Position numbers and translations under genes: made by a program. Below the pieces are notes generated by a model. That model ran no database searches and was not told where the DNA came from. It was given only the letters and a program-made list of their open reading frames with translations. 64,000 nucleotides of DNA from the NCBI RefSeq assembly GCF_015056685.1, contig NZ_SVFW01000018.1, positions 1 to 64,000 of the forward strand. Reading direction: 5' to 3'. Shown one piece after another: positions 1-9,446 of this stretch. The DNA is from Butyrivibrio sp. (GTDB lineage Bacteria > Bacillota > Clostridia > Lachnospirales > Lachnospiraceae). Numbering within the stretch: position 1 is the first letter of the stretch; every line of letters starts with the position of its first letter.

Positions 1-123
1 TTGATTTCTGATTATTTATACGAGCGAAAAAAATTTGTGGCAAAAATTATCTGATTTTTTTCTCAAGAGCACCTTCACTTACAACCACCATAAAGGCTCT
101 AGCATATATTGCCATTTTCGCAT

Positions 124-1521
124 TTAGCTATACAAATCATCTAATGTTAACAATGACACCTTCTCAGCATCAGCATTCTCAGCAACCCACTGAGAAAAGC
201 CTGACAAAGAAAAAAACATATACTGAACTTCCTCATATTTTCTGGCAATAAGACCTTTTCTGTTCATCAGGTCTTCATAGATAGGCTTATCTATCTGTTC
301 GTTTTTGAACTTACACTCTCCAAGAATTGCCTTCTTTCCAATTTCATCAATTCCAACAACATCAATATCTGTTGGAATATGATCATGTCCCATCCCCCAC
401 CATTTTCCTACATTTGTAGTCATGCATTTCAGCTTTCCATCTAGTCCATGTGAAAGAACGTAATATCTACACATATCTTCAAAAATCTCACCCATGAAAT
501 CATGCAAATTGTTCTTTACGTACATATTATAGTAAACTTCTCCGCGGTTCATCTCGATGGCCGCACGCCCCTTTGGTATGAATTTATACCAAAAACGATA
601 CATTCCATCAGCGATTTCATAGTTAACCTTCTTTTTGTTCTTTTCATCTGTTATCGCGGAAACTTTTGCCAGAACTCCAACTGTAGTAAGATTCTTTATC
701 GTATATGAAACTGCAGCGGTCGACTCATGTACTTTGTCAGCGATTTCATTTACTTTATTTGCTCCACCTGAGCACGCCTCAATCACTGTATTGTATGTGT
801 TAACAGTTCTGAACTCTTGCATAAGCAAATTATATGGTTCTTCATAAAGGTAGCCGGATGGTTTAAAAAAATTATTTATTAAGTTATCATCTAACGAAAT
901 AGAATCATCAAAAAGTGTTAAGTATTTTGCAACTCCGCCAGTTACACCAAATACAACAGCTTTTTCCTCATTATTGTAGTTAGGCACAAATTTAGCAGAA
1001 TCCAGGTAATCAAACGGTTTTAAAAAAATTTGATTATCACGTCTGCCAAACAGCGGACTCTTTTCACTCAAGATTTTTTTCTCCATAAAACTAATTGCGG
1101 AGCCACTAATAATAAGATATATATTTTTCTTACTAAGAATTGAATCAATCGCACCTTGAAATCTTGATAAAAAAGACTCGTCTACTTCGGCAATATATGG
1201 TATTTCATCCAAGGCGATTACTGTTTTTTCATCCTTACAACTATTACCTACAAACTTAAAGAAGCCTTCCAAATCTGAAAACTCTACACCTTCCATCTCT
1301 GGTACGATATCAGAAATGAATTGTGCACTCCACTTTTTAACATTATCTTCTAAGCTGGATTTTGCTGCTATATAATAGGACGCTCTCTTATCTTTAATAA
1401 ATTCTGTAATAAGCGTAGATTTACCTATACGTCTGCGACCGTAAATAACAGTCATTTGGAAACCTGGCTGATTATATGTTTCCTCCAGTACACTCATTTC
1501 ATGTTCTCTTCCTATAAACAT
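124..1521 (-). CDS. AAA-family ATPase with DUF234 C-terminal domain
   Basis: Predicted cytosolic P-loop ATPase of the large family often called archaeal-type ATPases. The Walker A motif GRRRIGKST is at residues 28-36, and a Walker B-like segment (TVIALDEIPYI) is near residue 105. A short SGSAISFM sensor segment follows near residue 140. Around residues 255-290 a winged-helix-like stretch (VNEIADKVHESTAAVSYTI) suggests nucleic-acid binding. The C-terminal 100 residues carry a DIDVVG...LGECKF pattern typical of the DUF234 restriction-endonuclease-like fold. An AGGAG ribosome site lies about 9 bases before the ATG. It appears to be a single-gene unit, and I see no cognate partner. The biological role of this family is not established. 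Confidence 0.85.
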   Translation of the reverse strand: MFIGREHEMSVLEETYNQPGFQMTVIYGRRRIGKSTLITEFIKDKRASYYIAAKSSLEDNVKKWSAQFISDIVPEMEGVEFSDLEGFFKFVGNSCKDEKTVIALDEIPYIAEVDESFLSRFQGAIDSILSKKNIYLIISGSAISFMEKKILSEKSPLFGRRDNQIFLKPFDYLDSAKFVPNYNNEEKAVVFGVTGGVAKYLTLFDDSISLDDNLINNFFKPSGYLYEEPYNLLMQEFRTVNTYNTVIEACSGGANKVNEIADKVHESTAAVSYTIKNLTTVGVLAKVSAITDEKNKKKVNYEIADGMYRFWYKFIPKGRAAIEMNRGEVYYNMYVKNNLHDFMGEIFEDMCRYYVLSHGLDGKLKCMTTNVGKWWGMGHDHIPTDIDVVGIDEIGKKAILGECKFKNEQIDKPIYEDLMNRKGLIARKYEEVQYMFFSLSGFSQWVAENADAEKVSLLTLDDLYS

Positions 1522-1826
1522 ACGTATTTCTCCTACTGATATTTCTCTTCACTAAAACTGTTTTTGTTAAAATATGTTTTATTAAAAATAATTTTAGCAT
1601 AGCATCCTTAGATGTCAATGTAAAATTCTTGCAACGTCCACCGCTTTATTTCCTGTAATGAAACACTAAACCCGTCCCCTAGGACCTTAAAAAGCATAAA
1701 AAATCAGAGGGTATTTCACCTCTGATTTCAGGAAAATATTTAGTTTTAAATGTTAGGTGGGGATAGTGAACTCTTATCTAAATGACATTGCCCCGTCCCC
1801 TGGGACCATCATTTTGTAACTATCTC
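1522..1826. other. Intergenic region with dispersed CCGTCCCC repeats
   Basis: This 305-base stretch carries no convincing gene. It holds the promoter side of the upstream ATPase gene, a minus-strand terminator hairpin, and two copies in the same orientation of the motif CCGTCCCCT(A/G)GGACC at about 1671-1686 and 1792-1806. The same GGGGACGGGG core recurs at 14.1 kb and, as a full palindrome, at 45.0 kb, so these look like fragments of a dispersed REP-like repeat. Confidence 0.6.
1701..1728 (-). terminator. Rho-independent terminator of the repeat-rich secreted protein gene
   Basis: A perfect 10-bp stem (AAATCAGAGG with CCTCTGATTT) encloses an 8-base loop. On the minus strand it is followed by a run of T residues, so it fits termination of the gene that ends about 100 bases before it. 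Confidence 0.75.
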
Positions 1827-3431
1827 TCAGCCGAGGAGCGCAAGAAGGCGAAGGAATCCACAGTAGCCCTTGTTGTCAAGGAGCTTGTTGATGTCATAAC
1901 CTGCAGGGATCACAACGCTGATCTTTTTGTTTCCGAGAGGGAAAAGAACTTCCATATCCACGTTACTTCTCTTGGCAAAAGTTTCAAGCATTGCTCTGTC
2001 AAAGCATGAGATCCTGTCGGTCTCCAGACGGAAGAGTCCGCCTGCCGGTGTAGCAGATAAGTTATTGATGACTGCATCCTTGTACTGTGCATCCGTCAGC
2101 TTAGCCATCTTAAGTGTTATTGCTCTTGCAGCCTCACGGCCTCCTGCTGCTACTGCTGTTGCTTCTCGACCTAATGTTGCTACTGCTGTAGCCTGACTTG
2201 TTGCCGGAAGAGCAATTGCGATAGCATCAGTCGGGATCTCAGCTGATGAGGATCCGGATAACTGGCTGCCACTTTCGCCTTCACTTGGAACTACTGTGAT
2301 GGAATCATCTACTACAACTGTTACAGATCCGCCATTTGATGTGTTGCTTCCACCATTTTCATCATCAGGATTACTGCTTCCGCCACCCTGGATTGCTCTG
2401 GCGATAAGTCCGAGCTGTGCCAGTGTAAGGCTTGTAACTCCTGTAACAGAGCTGACTGTCAGGATATAACCATCACCACTCTGGTTTGGAGTAAGTACGT
2501 ATGAACATGTTGCGGTCTGTTCATTAGAAACAGGGGTATCTGATATCCTGTTCTCTTCAGCAATAGAAATGTTTATTATACCGGATCCGATGGTATCTTC
2601 CAGATAATATTTACCGGTTGCGTTTCTGCTCACAAAATCACTGGCGTCATTATCTTGATATCTATCAAAGGTAACTGTGTTATTTCCCACATCCGTAATG
2701 GTAACTGACCAGTACTGCACTTCAGCAGGATTGCCGTTTTCCACTGTGGCATTGTCGTAATTGCCCTTAACAGTACCGTTATTATTTTTTACGATTCCAA
2801 AATTATTTGTTACGCTTCCGAAATTATTTGTCTCTACTATTCCAAAATTGTTACTTACTGTTCCATCATTGTCAGTAACTTTGCCCTTATTCGTTTTTAC
2901 CTGACTTGTATTTCTTCCAACAACTCCGGTTCCTTCATTTAATGTCACTGTACCATCATTAAGAGTAACTGTCCCATTATTGGTGTCTATGTGTCCAGCG
3001 CTGTTTTCCTCTACGGTTCCATTATTGATAGTTACATGAGCACCAGTTTCATTTCTAGTAATATCACCATTATTTTCACTTACTGTTCCTCCATTTTGCT
3101 CAATAATTCCTTTATTGTCTATGACAATTCCGCCATCGACAGAATTATTCCTTATTTCTCCACCTTCATTGTTATTCGTAACAGTTCCTCTATTAATATC
3201 AATCTTGCCACCGGCATTGTTATTTGTAACCGTTCCCAAATTGTTCTCTATTGTTCCGTTATTATCAGTCAGAGTTTCACCTTCATAAACCGTATATATG
3301 CTAGATCCTGCCGGATTAGGATCATCATATGCCCTTACTGTTAACGGAGTTGCCATGATCATTGTTCCGGCCATCATCATTGCCGTGCTGACAGCTGCCA
3401 GCTTTTTAATTGTACCCTTTCTGTTCACCAT
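1827..3431 (-). CDS. Secreted Asn/Gly/Thr-rich repeat protein, probable surface solenoid
   Basis: A 534-residue exported protein. The N-terminus is a classical signal peptide (basic MVNRKGTIKK, then a Ala/Met-rich hydrophobic core ending near TVRAYDD). Residues of about 45-225 are imperfect short repeats of the type N-N-x-G-T-V-x-x-N, a pattern seen in beta-helix or solenoid surface proteins. A middle region has beta-rich, non-repetitive sequence, followed by a Gly/Ser/Asn linker and an Ala-rich segment near residues 390-430. I chose the second ATG because the upstream in-frame ATG is itself part of the GGAGGG ribosome site. No sortase motif or catalytic motif is visible. The function is unknown; adhesion or a cell-surface structural role is only a guess. 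The C-terminal residues (YCGFLRLLALLG) end abruptly next to dispersed repeats, so the tail may have been replaced. Confidence 0.75.
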   Translation of the reverse strand: MVNRKGTIKKLAAVSTAMMMAGTMIMATPLTVRAYDDPNPAGSSIYTVYEGETLTDNNGTIENNLGTVTNNNAGGKIDINRGTVTNNNEGGEIRNNSVDGGIVIDNKGIIEQNGGTVSENNGDITRNETGAHVTINNGTVEENSAGHIDTNNGTVTLNDGTVTLNEGTGVVGRNTSQVKTNKGKVTDNDGTVSNNFGIVETNNFGSVTNNFGIVKNNNGTVKGNYDNATVENGNPAEVQYWSVTITDVGNNTVTFDRYQDNDASDFVSRNATGKYYLEDTIGSGIINISIAEENRISDTPVSNEQTATCSYVLTPNQSGDGYILTVSSVTGVTSLTLAQLGLIARAIQGGGSSNPDDENGGSNTSNGGSVTVVVDDSITVVPSEGESGSQLSGSSSAEIPTDAIAIALPATSQATAVATLGREATAVAAGGREAARAITLKMAKLTDAQYKDAVINNLSATPAGGLFRLETDRISCFDRAMLETFAKRSNVDMEVLFPLGNKKISVVIPAGYDINKLLDNKGYCGFLRLLALLG

Positions 3432-3591
3432 TTTTCCCTCCATAAGATTACTAATACAATATGAAATATAGTTTCAATTTTCACAACAATTTTATCAATT
3501 ATTAGTCAGTTTAAAAAGTATCTTTTGGTTACTTGTTGGCAATATTTATAAAAAGGGACACCTTTCTATCATAAAATCCTATCTTTAATTA

Positions 3592-4035
3592 TCAGTCATC
3601 TACTTCAACAATGCCGCCATCCTTTACATTAACAGTCATGCCGGTCTTCACATATGATAGGAATTCTTCGCCAAGGCTATCGATGGTTGGCATTTTAGCC
3701 TCTGTCCAGATATCTGCCAAAAGAACTCCCGCAGCGCCAATAGAATCAATTGGGTTTGCAAAAAGCATGCAGGCGGGCTGCCTTCCGTAATCAGCAGCTG
3801 TAAATAAGATCATGCCACCAGTGGTTGAACCGATGGTCTGGGGAAGACAGAGTGCTACCCCCGCCATAGGTTTTTTGTATATGTCAGGATTGTTCTGATC
3901 TGAACAAGTTGCCTTTTTGTCTCCTGTAAGAAAACTTGTCTGATAACTTGCAAGTGTATTAAAACCGCCATGAGAAACAAGCGCTGTTGCACTGCATTGT
4001 CCCGGTATCACTACTCTACCCTTAAACTCTTTCAT
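3592..4035 (-). CDS. Aconitase X small (swivel) subunit, DUF126
   Basis: A 147-residue protein matching the swivelling domain of the aconitase X family, which in many bacteria and archaea is a separate polypeptide. Characteristic segments are GRVVIPGQCSATALVS near the start, a central SFLTG, a DIYKKPMAGVALCLPQTIGSTTGG segment and an NPIDS motif. Its start lies 2 bases after the stop of the large-subunit gene, and its GAGGAGG ribosome site is inside the end of that gene, so the two are translationally coupled and should form one heterodimeric enzyme. Known bacterial aconitase X enzymes dehydrate cis-3-hydroxy-L-proline to pyrroline-2-carboxylate; archaeal ones dehydrate mevalonate 5-phosphate. 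The bacterial activity is the more likely here, by inference only. Confidence 0.85.
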   Translation of the reverse strand: MKEFKGRVVIPGQCSATALVSHGGFNTLASYQTSFLTGDKKATCSDQNNPDIYKKPMAGVALCLPQTIGSTTGGMILFTAADYGRQPACMLFANPIDSIGAAGVLLADIWTEAKMPTIDSLGEEFLSYVKTGMTVNVKDGGIVEVDD

Positions 4036-4037
4036 GA

Positions 4038-5318
4038 TTACATCCTCCTCTTCCCAGTGATCATTTGTAAGATCTTTTTGTCTTCATAGAATCTGCATGA
4101 GGTGTAAGTCCTCAGTTTATTGGAATTGGTGATTATTGGAATAGAGTGAACAAGCGGATTATCACAATACATCAAAGGACAAATATAACTAAGTGTCAGA
4201 TGGATTTCCTCTGCCATGCTCTCTTCTTTGCTTCCCCTGATTGCATCCAATACTCCGGGCGCAGCAGTAAGTACGGTGGGAATCATTGTAGTCTTTTTCC
4301 CACTTCCTTTTACTCCCTCATATATGTCGTGAATCCAGCCTTTAAGCTCAGATTTTGAAAGATGAGGACAGCCAATGAAACACATTTTAGGCTTAGCATC
4401 TTTGTTCTTCCAAATGATCGGATAACTATCTATTACTCTTTGGATTTCTGCATCGTCTATTACATAAGTCCTGGCATTATCTGCTATAAGACTCTCTCCC
4501 AGCTCAACGGCTTCAGGAGTAAGCTTGTCGATATGATAAAGACCTACTGCGCCATTAGACGCTGTAGCAGCCCCGAAGTTTTTCAAATAATCGCAAACGC
4601 TTGGAGTAAGTTCTTTTCCCAGAAAATCTGATAACCCGTAGACATATGGCACATCTTCCATGACTTTCATGCCTATGGCAGAACCCAGAACCTGCGCAGG
4701 CGGAAGCTTAGTTGTCTTAACTTCCACCTTCCAGGTGGCCTTTCTGCCTTCGTCTGTAAGAAGCCCAAACTTTGGAACACATCCAAGAATTGATCCAAAG
4801 AGCTCTATGATTCCGGAATTTCTGTTGCATCTTGCTCCCAAAACAGAATTGGCATATACAACTGCCGAGGACTCAGCCCAGCTAAGAATATCGCCTTTCT
4901 TTGGCCTGTTGCCCTGCTCATCAAAGTAGCAGGCACACGAAAAACTGTCCTTACTTTTAAGTCCAAGTTTAGACAGCTGCTTTTCATATCTCTTTTGCTC
5001 GGAATACATGAATTTATAAAATACAAGATCCTGGATAACATTCGATGGAACGTTCCTATCAAGAGGTCTTGGATCCATCGTGAATTGCTGCTTGGAAACA
5101 ACCCCTGCATCAATAAGTTCATCCATTAATTTGTAGACAGGATTAATTACCTGAAGACCAAAACTAGTTACAAGATGCCCATATTTACCTGTAACTTCAA
5201 CCATTTCTTCCGCCCCAAAGAGCTCTCCGTATCTTACCAGAGTCTCCATGATCTTGGCGTAAGTTTCCCCCTTTTTGCCGTCGTAGATTTCCTGTTGCTC
5301 GCTTGTAAGCCTCATCAT
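4038..5318 (-). CDS. Aconitase X catalytic subunit, DUF521
   Basis: A 426-residue catalytic subunit of the aconitase X family. It has the family hallmarks MRLTSEQQEIYDGKKG at the start, conserved cysteines for a metal cluster (SCACYF, VLGARCNRNSG, MCFIGCPH) and a C-terminal IIITNSNKLRTYTSCRFYEDK segment. I set the start at the ATG-ATG pair that follows a GGGGGA ribosome site; the more upstream ATG in frame is less well placed. The gene lies 61 bases after a large glycoside hydrolase gene on the same strand and just before the small subunit. The likely reaction is dehydration of a hydroxyproline-type acid, which would suit breakdown of plant hydroxyproline-rich glycoproteins together with the hydrolase. 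That link is inference. Confidence 0.87.
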   Translation of the reverse strand: MMRLTSEQQEIYDGKKGETYAKIMETLVRYGELFGAEEMVEVTGKYGHLVTSFGLQVINPVYKLMDELIDAGVVSKQQFTMDPRPLDRNVPSNVIQDLVFYKFMYSEQKRYEKQLSKLGLKSKDSFSCACYFDEQGNRPKKGDILSWAESSAVVYANSVLGARCNRNSGIIELFGSILGCVPKFGLLTDEGRKATWKVEVKTTKLPPAQVLGSAIGMKVMEDVPYVYGLSDFLGKELTPSVCDYLKNFGAATASNGAVGLYHIDKLTPEAVELGESLIADNARTYVIDDAEIQRVIDSYPIIWKNKDAKPKMCFIGCPHLSKSELKGWIHDIYEGVKGSGKKTTMIPTVLTAAPGVLDAIRGSKEESMAEEIHLTLSYICPLMYCDNPLVHSIPIITNSNKLRTYTSCRFYEDKKILQMITGKRRM

Positions 5319-5379
5319 ACAATCCCCCACCATTCTAATTGCAAAAACAAAAAGCTTATATCGTTATTTAGTTCTGTAT

Positions 5380-8300
5380 TTAGTTTACAGCATCAGGAAC
5401 ATTTTTAGCAATTATCTTGTTGGAATGTACGTCCCCAAGGACCATTACTGGCTCACTCATTATCCCCATTGAAATTACATTGTAGGTGCTTGTAAATGAG
5501 TCTCCACAACTTCTAAATGAATCCGGTCCAAGCCAGACCATATCATCGCCAATGAGATGAAGCTGTCCAAACCCATTATATCGATTTCCAAGAAGAACCA
5601 GTTTTACTCTGCAAGCCTCTTTGCCATGTAATGATGCATTTTGTGGAGCAAAAGCAACTATCTGGGCCTTTACTTTCGGGACACAAACTTTCACTGCTGC
5701 TCCCTCAAAATAAGGAATGTGAAGAATTCTTTCTTTTTTCTTCGAATCGTCAGATTGTTCTACAGCCGGAACATCGACGTAATATTCCATATTACCTGTA
5801 TAAAATGGGAATCCCTGTCTGGTATAGTCTCCCCAAAAGAGTATTTCCGGTTTAGCCACAATTATTTTCTTATTTCCGCGAAGTTCTACGCCAAATTCTC
5901 CCAGTAAGTACATGCGTTCAAGATTTGCGTTTTCTCCAAAGCGCATTTGAATTTCAAGGATATTTTCACCTGCCCTAATCTCTGGCAGCGTAAAACACTT
6001 TATTGCTCTGTCAACATAGTATCCCGCATCCTCTTTGAGATTTATTTCCTTTCCATTTAAGAACACCTTACAGTATTTACTGTCCTCAAGTGCCAGTTTT
6101 GCTCCAATGCAATTGATACTGCTACATATCTTTGTACTTAAAGACAGAATATAGTCTCGGCTTGAAGGTTTGCGCGCGTATGGCTGGCATACATCTTCGT
6201 ACCTTCCCGGCAAACCTGTTTTTTTCCTTAACAAATTATCAATTTGAAGAATCTCTTTTTCTTCATCACAAGTATCTACGATAACTTCTTGCGTCTCTAT
6301 ATTCTTTAATTTATACATAAACATATCTATAAGGTACACGTTAGGTTCAAGGTTTTTATATCCGGAAGGGCGGGAAATACGAACTCCTGAAGAAAGGCAC
6401 TTTTTCATTGTTTCGGCGTTATTATCATCACATTCTTTTTTGCATAAATTCTTATCTTCAGAGATATCTTTTAACTCCAAAAGGCATGAATCCTGGTTAT
6501 ACATTTCAATAAAAACTTTGGTCCTGCCATCCCTAACAATGGCTTCAACTTTTTGTATATCTCCTGTAATGGCGTCATAACGGGTAACACTGTAATTTCC
6601 TTTGAATGTGAGCCATATTTTATCTGATTCGTTTATAGCTCGTCTCTCCCATATTCCATTGTCTCTGGCCTTCACACCAGCGAATGCTTGCGCCAAAAAG
6701 AATACGTTTTTATTACCAGTTTTTCTCATGTTAAAAAGATATTTTTCTGTTCTTCTGCCTTTATTATCAAATATGTCTACAGTTCTTAAATCATCTATTT
6801 TCTCAATGAGCTCATCTATTGAAACAACCGTTTGTGCTATGTCATTCAGATCGTCATTGGACTTTAGCACAATAAGTCTTCCCCCTGTCTTAGCAAAGTT
6901 TCTTAGAAGCTTTATTGTGCTCTTTCTTAGAGTCATATTCGATGGCACAATAATCGTGGAATACTCCATTTGTCCCATACTAAAAAGACCATTTCCTTTG
7001 TATTTGGCATCCTCATTAGCCAAAGCCTCAGAAATATAATCAAAGTCATAGCCCCCGGTAATAAGCCTTTCACAAAGTTCCTCAAATTCTCTTTCCATGG
7101 ATTTCTGCTCTGAAAAATGAGTTTCAGAAGGCCCCAGTAATCTCCAAAAGCTCTCAATTGGGTGTATAACACCGATTTGAGTGACCGGTTTTCCCTTGGT
7201 CAACATATAGTTAATTCTGCCAAAGTAATCCTCAATATAAGAAAACTCTTTATACCATGGGGACTGCCAACCAATTGCCGCAGGATAATCTCTTTTTGCT
7301 TCTCCCTCCATAGTTGCCCAAGCCAGATGATGGACTCTTGTTGTTATACCTAGGGCAGCCTGCCAGTCTCCTGCCAGTTTGTAGCCCTTAAAATCAAAAT
7401 TCCACTGTGTAACACCGTACTCCTCGCTAAGAGCACCTTCAAGTCCGTACTGATGAACAACGCTTGTTACCTGTTTGGCGGTAGTAAACTCCCTGATATC
7501 ACAAAGGTTATCCATTCCCGGCAATCCAAATTCCTTATAATGTCGCATTGCTTCACCAACAGCATCCGCCTGAGCTTGTAAACTCTCCTCACCTAAAATA
7601 TGCCCTGCATATGCTATATTATTCTCTCTGCACCATGATCCTATCTGCCTGTGGTAGGCTTCGTTGTATAGCTCTGTGCATGCTTCATATAAAAAGTATC
7701 TGATATCAGACCCTGATCCATCCCAAAATACATAAGGAAGTGATTCAAAAAAATTTAGTCCGGATATTTTTTCAAAACGATCAGGAAGGTTTTTAGTAAA
7801 AGGAATCCTTAAATCGCCTTTGTTATCAGAAAAATTCGGACGTATAAACCCGGCAATATTGGGCTCATCTGTAAAAATAGATGGGATTGTCTTTCCAAAT
7901 TCTTCACCAACGGCCTGTTTATAACGCTTATAAGTAACCTGTAAAAAATATGAAATTGCCTCCGGATTCATTGTATCAACATAGGTTTGGTAATTGCGCC
8001 ATGGAGATTCCTTCTCTACCACTTCAAACGCATACCAATTCTCATTGCCGTCAAGACCTGTTATTTTCCCTTTTTCTCTCTTCAGATTGTATGAATAAAG
8101 TATTCTTCCTTCTGTATTCTTATTTTGCGTGAGCACCAAAAATCGCTTTCGATAGTTCAGATTTTTAGTTACAATGCCTCCTCCAAATCCAGAGGCATAC
8201 CTGTCTTCATCATACAAATAGCAAAGCATGCTATTTTGCTTGGCTTTTTCAACACAGTACTTGATCAGATCCATAAATTCATCTGATAAATACTCATTTT

Positions 8301-8499
8301 TCAATCCAACTCTGACGTGTACATGAAATCCGCCAAAACCCATTTCTTTAAAATATTGAATCTGCTCATCAATCATTTCTTTTGTAATAAGACCATTCCA
8401 TGACCAAAAGGGTGCTCCCCGATAACATGGCTGTGGATTTATGAACTCGTCCCTAGCTATTTCTTCTCTGGAATTTGTATAAATCATAGTATCCTCCAA
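5380..8499 (-). CDS. Large putative glycoside hydrolase, alpha-L-rhamnosidase (GH106)-like
   Basis: A 1039-residue cytosolic protein without a signal peptide. The N-terminal third is a TIM-barrel-like region with the signature PFWSWNGLITKEMIDEQI, then GFGGFHVHVRVGL, a YDEDRYASGFGG strand-loop and FTDEPNIAG, which resembles unclassified or GH106-like hydrolases annotated as alpha-rhamnosidases. The acidic residues of YDEDR and TDEPN are candidate catalytic groups. Residues 480-620 resemble a beta-galactosidase trimerisation-like alpha/beta domain (IIVPSNMTLRKSTIKLL, GGRLIVLKS), and the C-terminal region is beta-rich and carbohydrate-binding in style. It is divergent from an AraC regulator gene and co-directional with the aconitase X genes. 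The substrate is not determined; a plant or glycoprotein glycan taken up as oligosaccharide is plausible. Confidence 0.7.
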   Translation of the reverse strand: MEDTMIYTNSREEIARDEFINPQPCYRGAPFWSWNGLITKEMIDEQIQYFKEMGFGGFHVHVRVGLKNEYLSDEFMDLIKYCVEKAKQNSMLCYLYDEDRYASGFGGGIVTKNLNYRKRFLVLTQNKNTEGRILYSYNLKREKGKITGLDGNENWYAFEVVEKESPWRNYQTYVDTMNPEAISYFLQVTYKRYKQAVGEEFGKTIPSIFTDEPNIAGFIRPNFSDNKGDLRIPFTKNLPDRFEKISGLNFFESLPYVFWDGSGSDIRYFLYEACTELYNEAYHRQIGSWCRENNIAYAGHILGEESLQAQADAVGEAMRHYKEFGLPGMDNLCDIREFTTAKQVTSVVHQYGLEGALSEEYGVTQWNFDFKGYKLAGDWQAALGITTRVHHLAWATMEGEAKRDYPAAIGWQSPWYKEFSYIEDYFGRINYMLTKGKPVTQIGVIHPIESFWRLLGPSETHFSEQKSMEREFEELCERLITGGYDFDYISEALANEDAKYKGNGLFSMGQMEYSTIIVPSNMTLRKSTIKLLRNFAKTGGRLIVLKSNDDLNDIAQTVVSIDELIEKIDDLRTVDIFDNKGRRTEKYLFNMRKTGNKNVFFLAQAFAGVKARDNGIWERRAINESDKIWLTFKGNYSVTRYDAITGDIQKVEAIVRDGRTKVFIEMYNQDSCLLELKDISEDKNLCKKECDDNNAETMKKCLSSGVRISRPSGYKNLEPNVYLIDMFMYKLKNIETQEVIVDTCDEEKEILQIDNLLRKKTGLPGRYEDVCQPYARKPSSRDYILSLSTKICSSINCIGAKLALEDSKYCKVFLNGKEINLKEDAGYYVDRAIKCFTLPEIRAGENILEIQMRFGENANLERMYLLGEFGVELRGNKKIIVAKPEILFWGDYTRQGFPFYTGNMEYYVDVPAVEQSDDSKKKERILHIPYFEGAAVKVCVPKVKAQIVAFAPQNASLHGKEACRVKLVLLGNRYNGFGQLHLIGDDMVWLGPDSFRSCGDSFTSTYNVISMGIMSEPVMVLGDVHSNKIIAKNVPDAVN

Positions 8500-8619
8500 A
8501 AATTGATATTGTTACCTGCTTCTCTATAGAAGTATATTGATTTCTCTGATGTTTCTGCTAGCATAATAATTGATTGCAATTCGGCATATATTGATATCAT
8601 AAATTTTGGAGTTAATTAT

Positions 8620-9438
8620 ATGAATGCATATTTTGAAACGCTGATAGACTCAGAAATCAGCTTTTTCTTTGATGGAATAGGAATATACTACTGCTTCGAA
8701 GGCAACGGCCTTTCTCTGGATGGAAAAAAAGAATGTACACTCCATACAAATCAATTTGTGCTAGCCTGTGGAAAAAGCAAGGTCACACTAAAAGCAGATA
8801 AGAAGTATCATGGACCGGCCAGATTACTCAGAGTTGATTTTTCAAAAGACGAGTTAGAAAAGTCTCTGTCTGTATTAGAAAACAGAGCTGATTTAAAAGA
8901 TTTTTCACTTTTTTCTGCAATAAAAAACAATCACAGCTTTAAATATATTTTAAACGACGACAATGCACTAAATGTTTTTCACCTCATTTATCTGATAGCC
9001 CACGAATTCAACCACAACACTACAGGAAGCGATATAATTTGTTCTAACACAATTTCAAGTCTGGTTTTGATTACATCAAGACTCTACAGCTATAACAAAA
9101 ATGAAAACATGAATATGGTAACACCTAAAGCTGATATTGACTATATTTTAAAATACATATATCAAAACATTGCGTCTGATTTGTCACTTAAAACCCTCGC
9201 AGAAATCTTGGGGTATTCAAGAGAACATCTCTGCCGCTATTTTAAAAAAGAAACTAATACTAATCTGTCAAAGTACATCGCTACTCAGCGAGTTAAACGG
9301 GCAATAAGCCGTATGGATACTGATGAATTCACCATCAGTGAAATCGCTGAATATGCAGGTTTTTCTTCAGTTTCAACTTTTGAACGCAATTTCAAGAAAA
9401 TCACAGGAAAAAGCCCGTCAGAATATAAACGGAAATGA
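8620..9438 (+). CDS. AraC-family transcriptional regulator
   Basis: A 272-residue regulator. The N-terminal 150 residues look like an AraC-type cupin sensor domain, and the C-terminal 100 residues hold the paired helix-turn-helix module: IASDLSLKTLAEILGYSREHLCRYFKKE followed by RAISRMDTDEFTISEIAEYAGFSSVSTFERNFKKITGKSPSEY, the canonical second helix-turn-helix and family signature. It is transcribed away from the large glycoside hydrolase gene with a 120-base shared promoter region, the usual arrangement for a sugar-responsive activator of the neighbouring catabolic operon. A GGAG ribosome site precedes the ATG. The inducer is unknown. Confidence 0.9.
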   Translation: MNAYFETLIDSEISFFFDGIGIYYCFEGNGLSLDGKKECTLHTNQFVLACGKSKVTLKADKKYHGPARLLRVDFSKDELEKSLSVLENRADLKDFSLFSAIKNNHSFKYILNDDNALNVFHLIYLIAHEFNHNTTGSDIICSNTISSLVLITSRLYSYNKNENMNMVTPKADIDYILKYIYQNIASDLSLKTLAEILGYSREHLCRYFKKETNTNLSKYIATQRVKRAISRMDTDEFTISEIAEYAGFSSVSTFERNFKKITGKSPSEYKRK

Positions 9439-9446
9439 GCTACGTA

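Noticed and set aside
47..115. 22-codon minus-strand frame (MAIYARAF...) at the left edge
   Set aside because: No ribosome site and no recognisable sequence. It follows the ATPase stop and may be chance.
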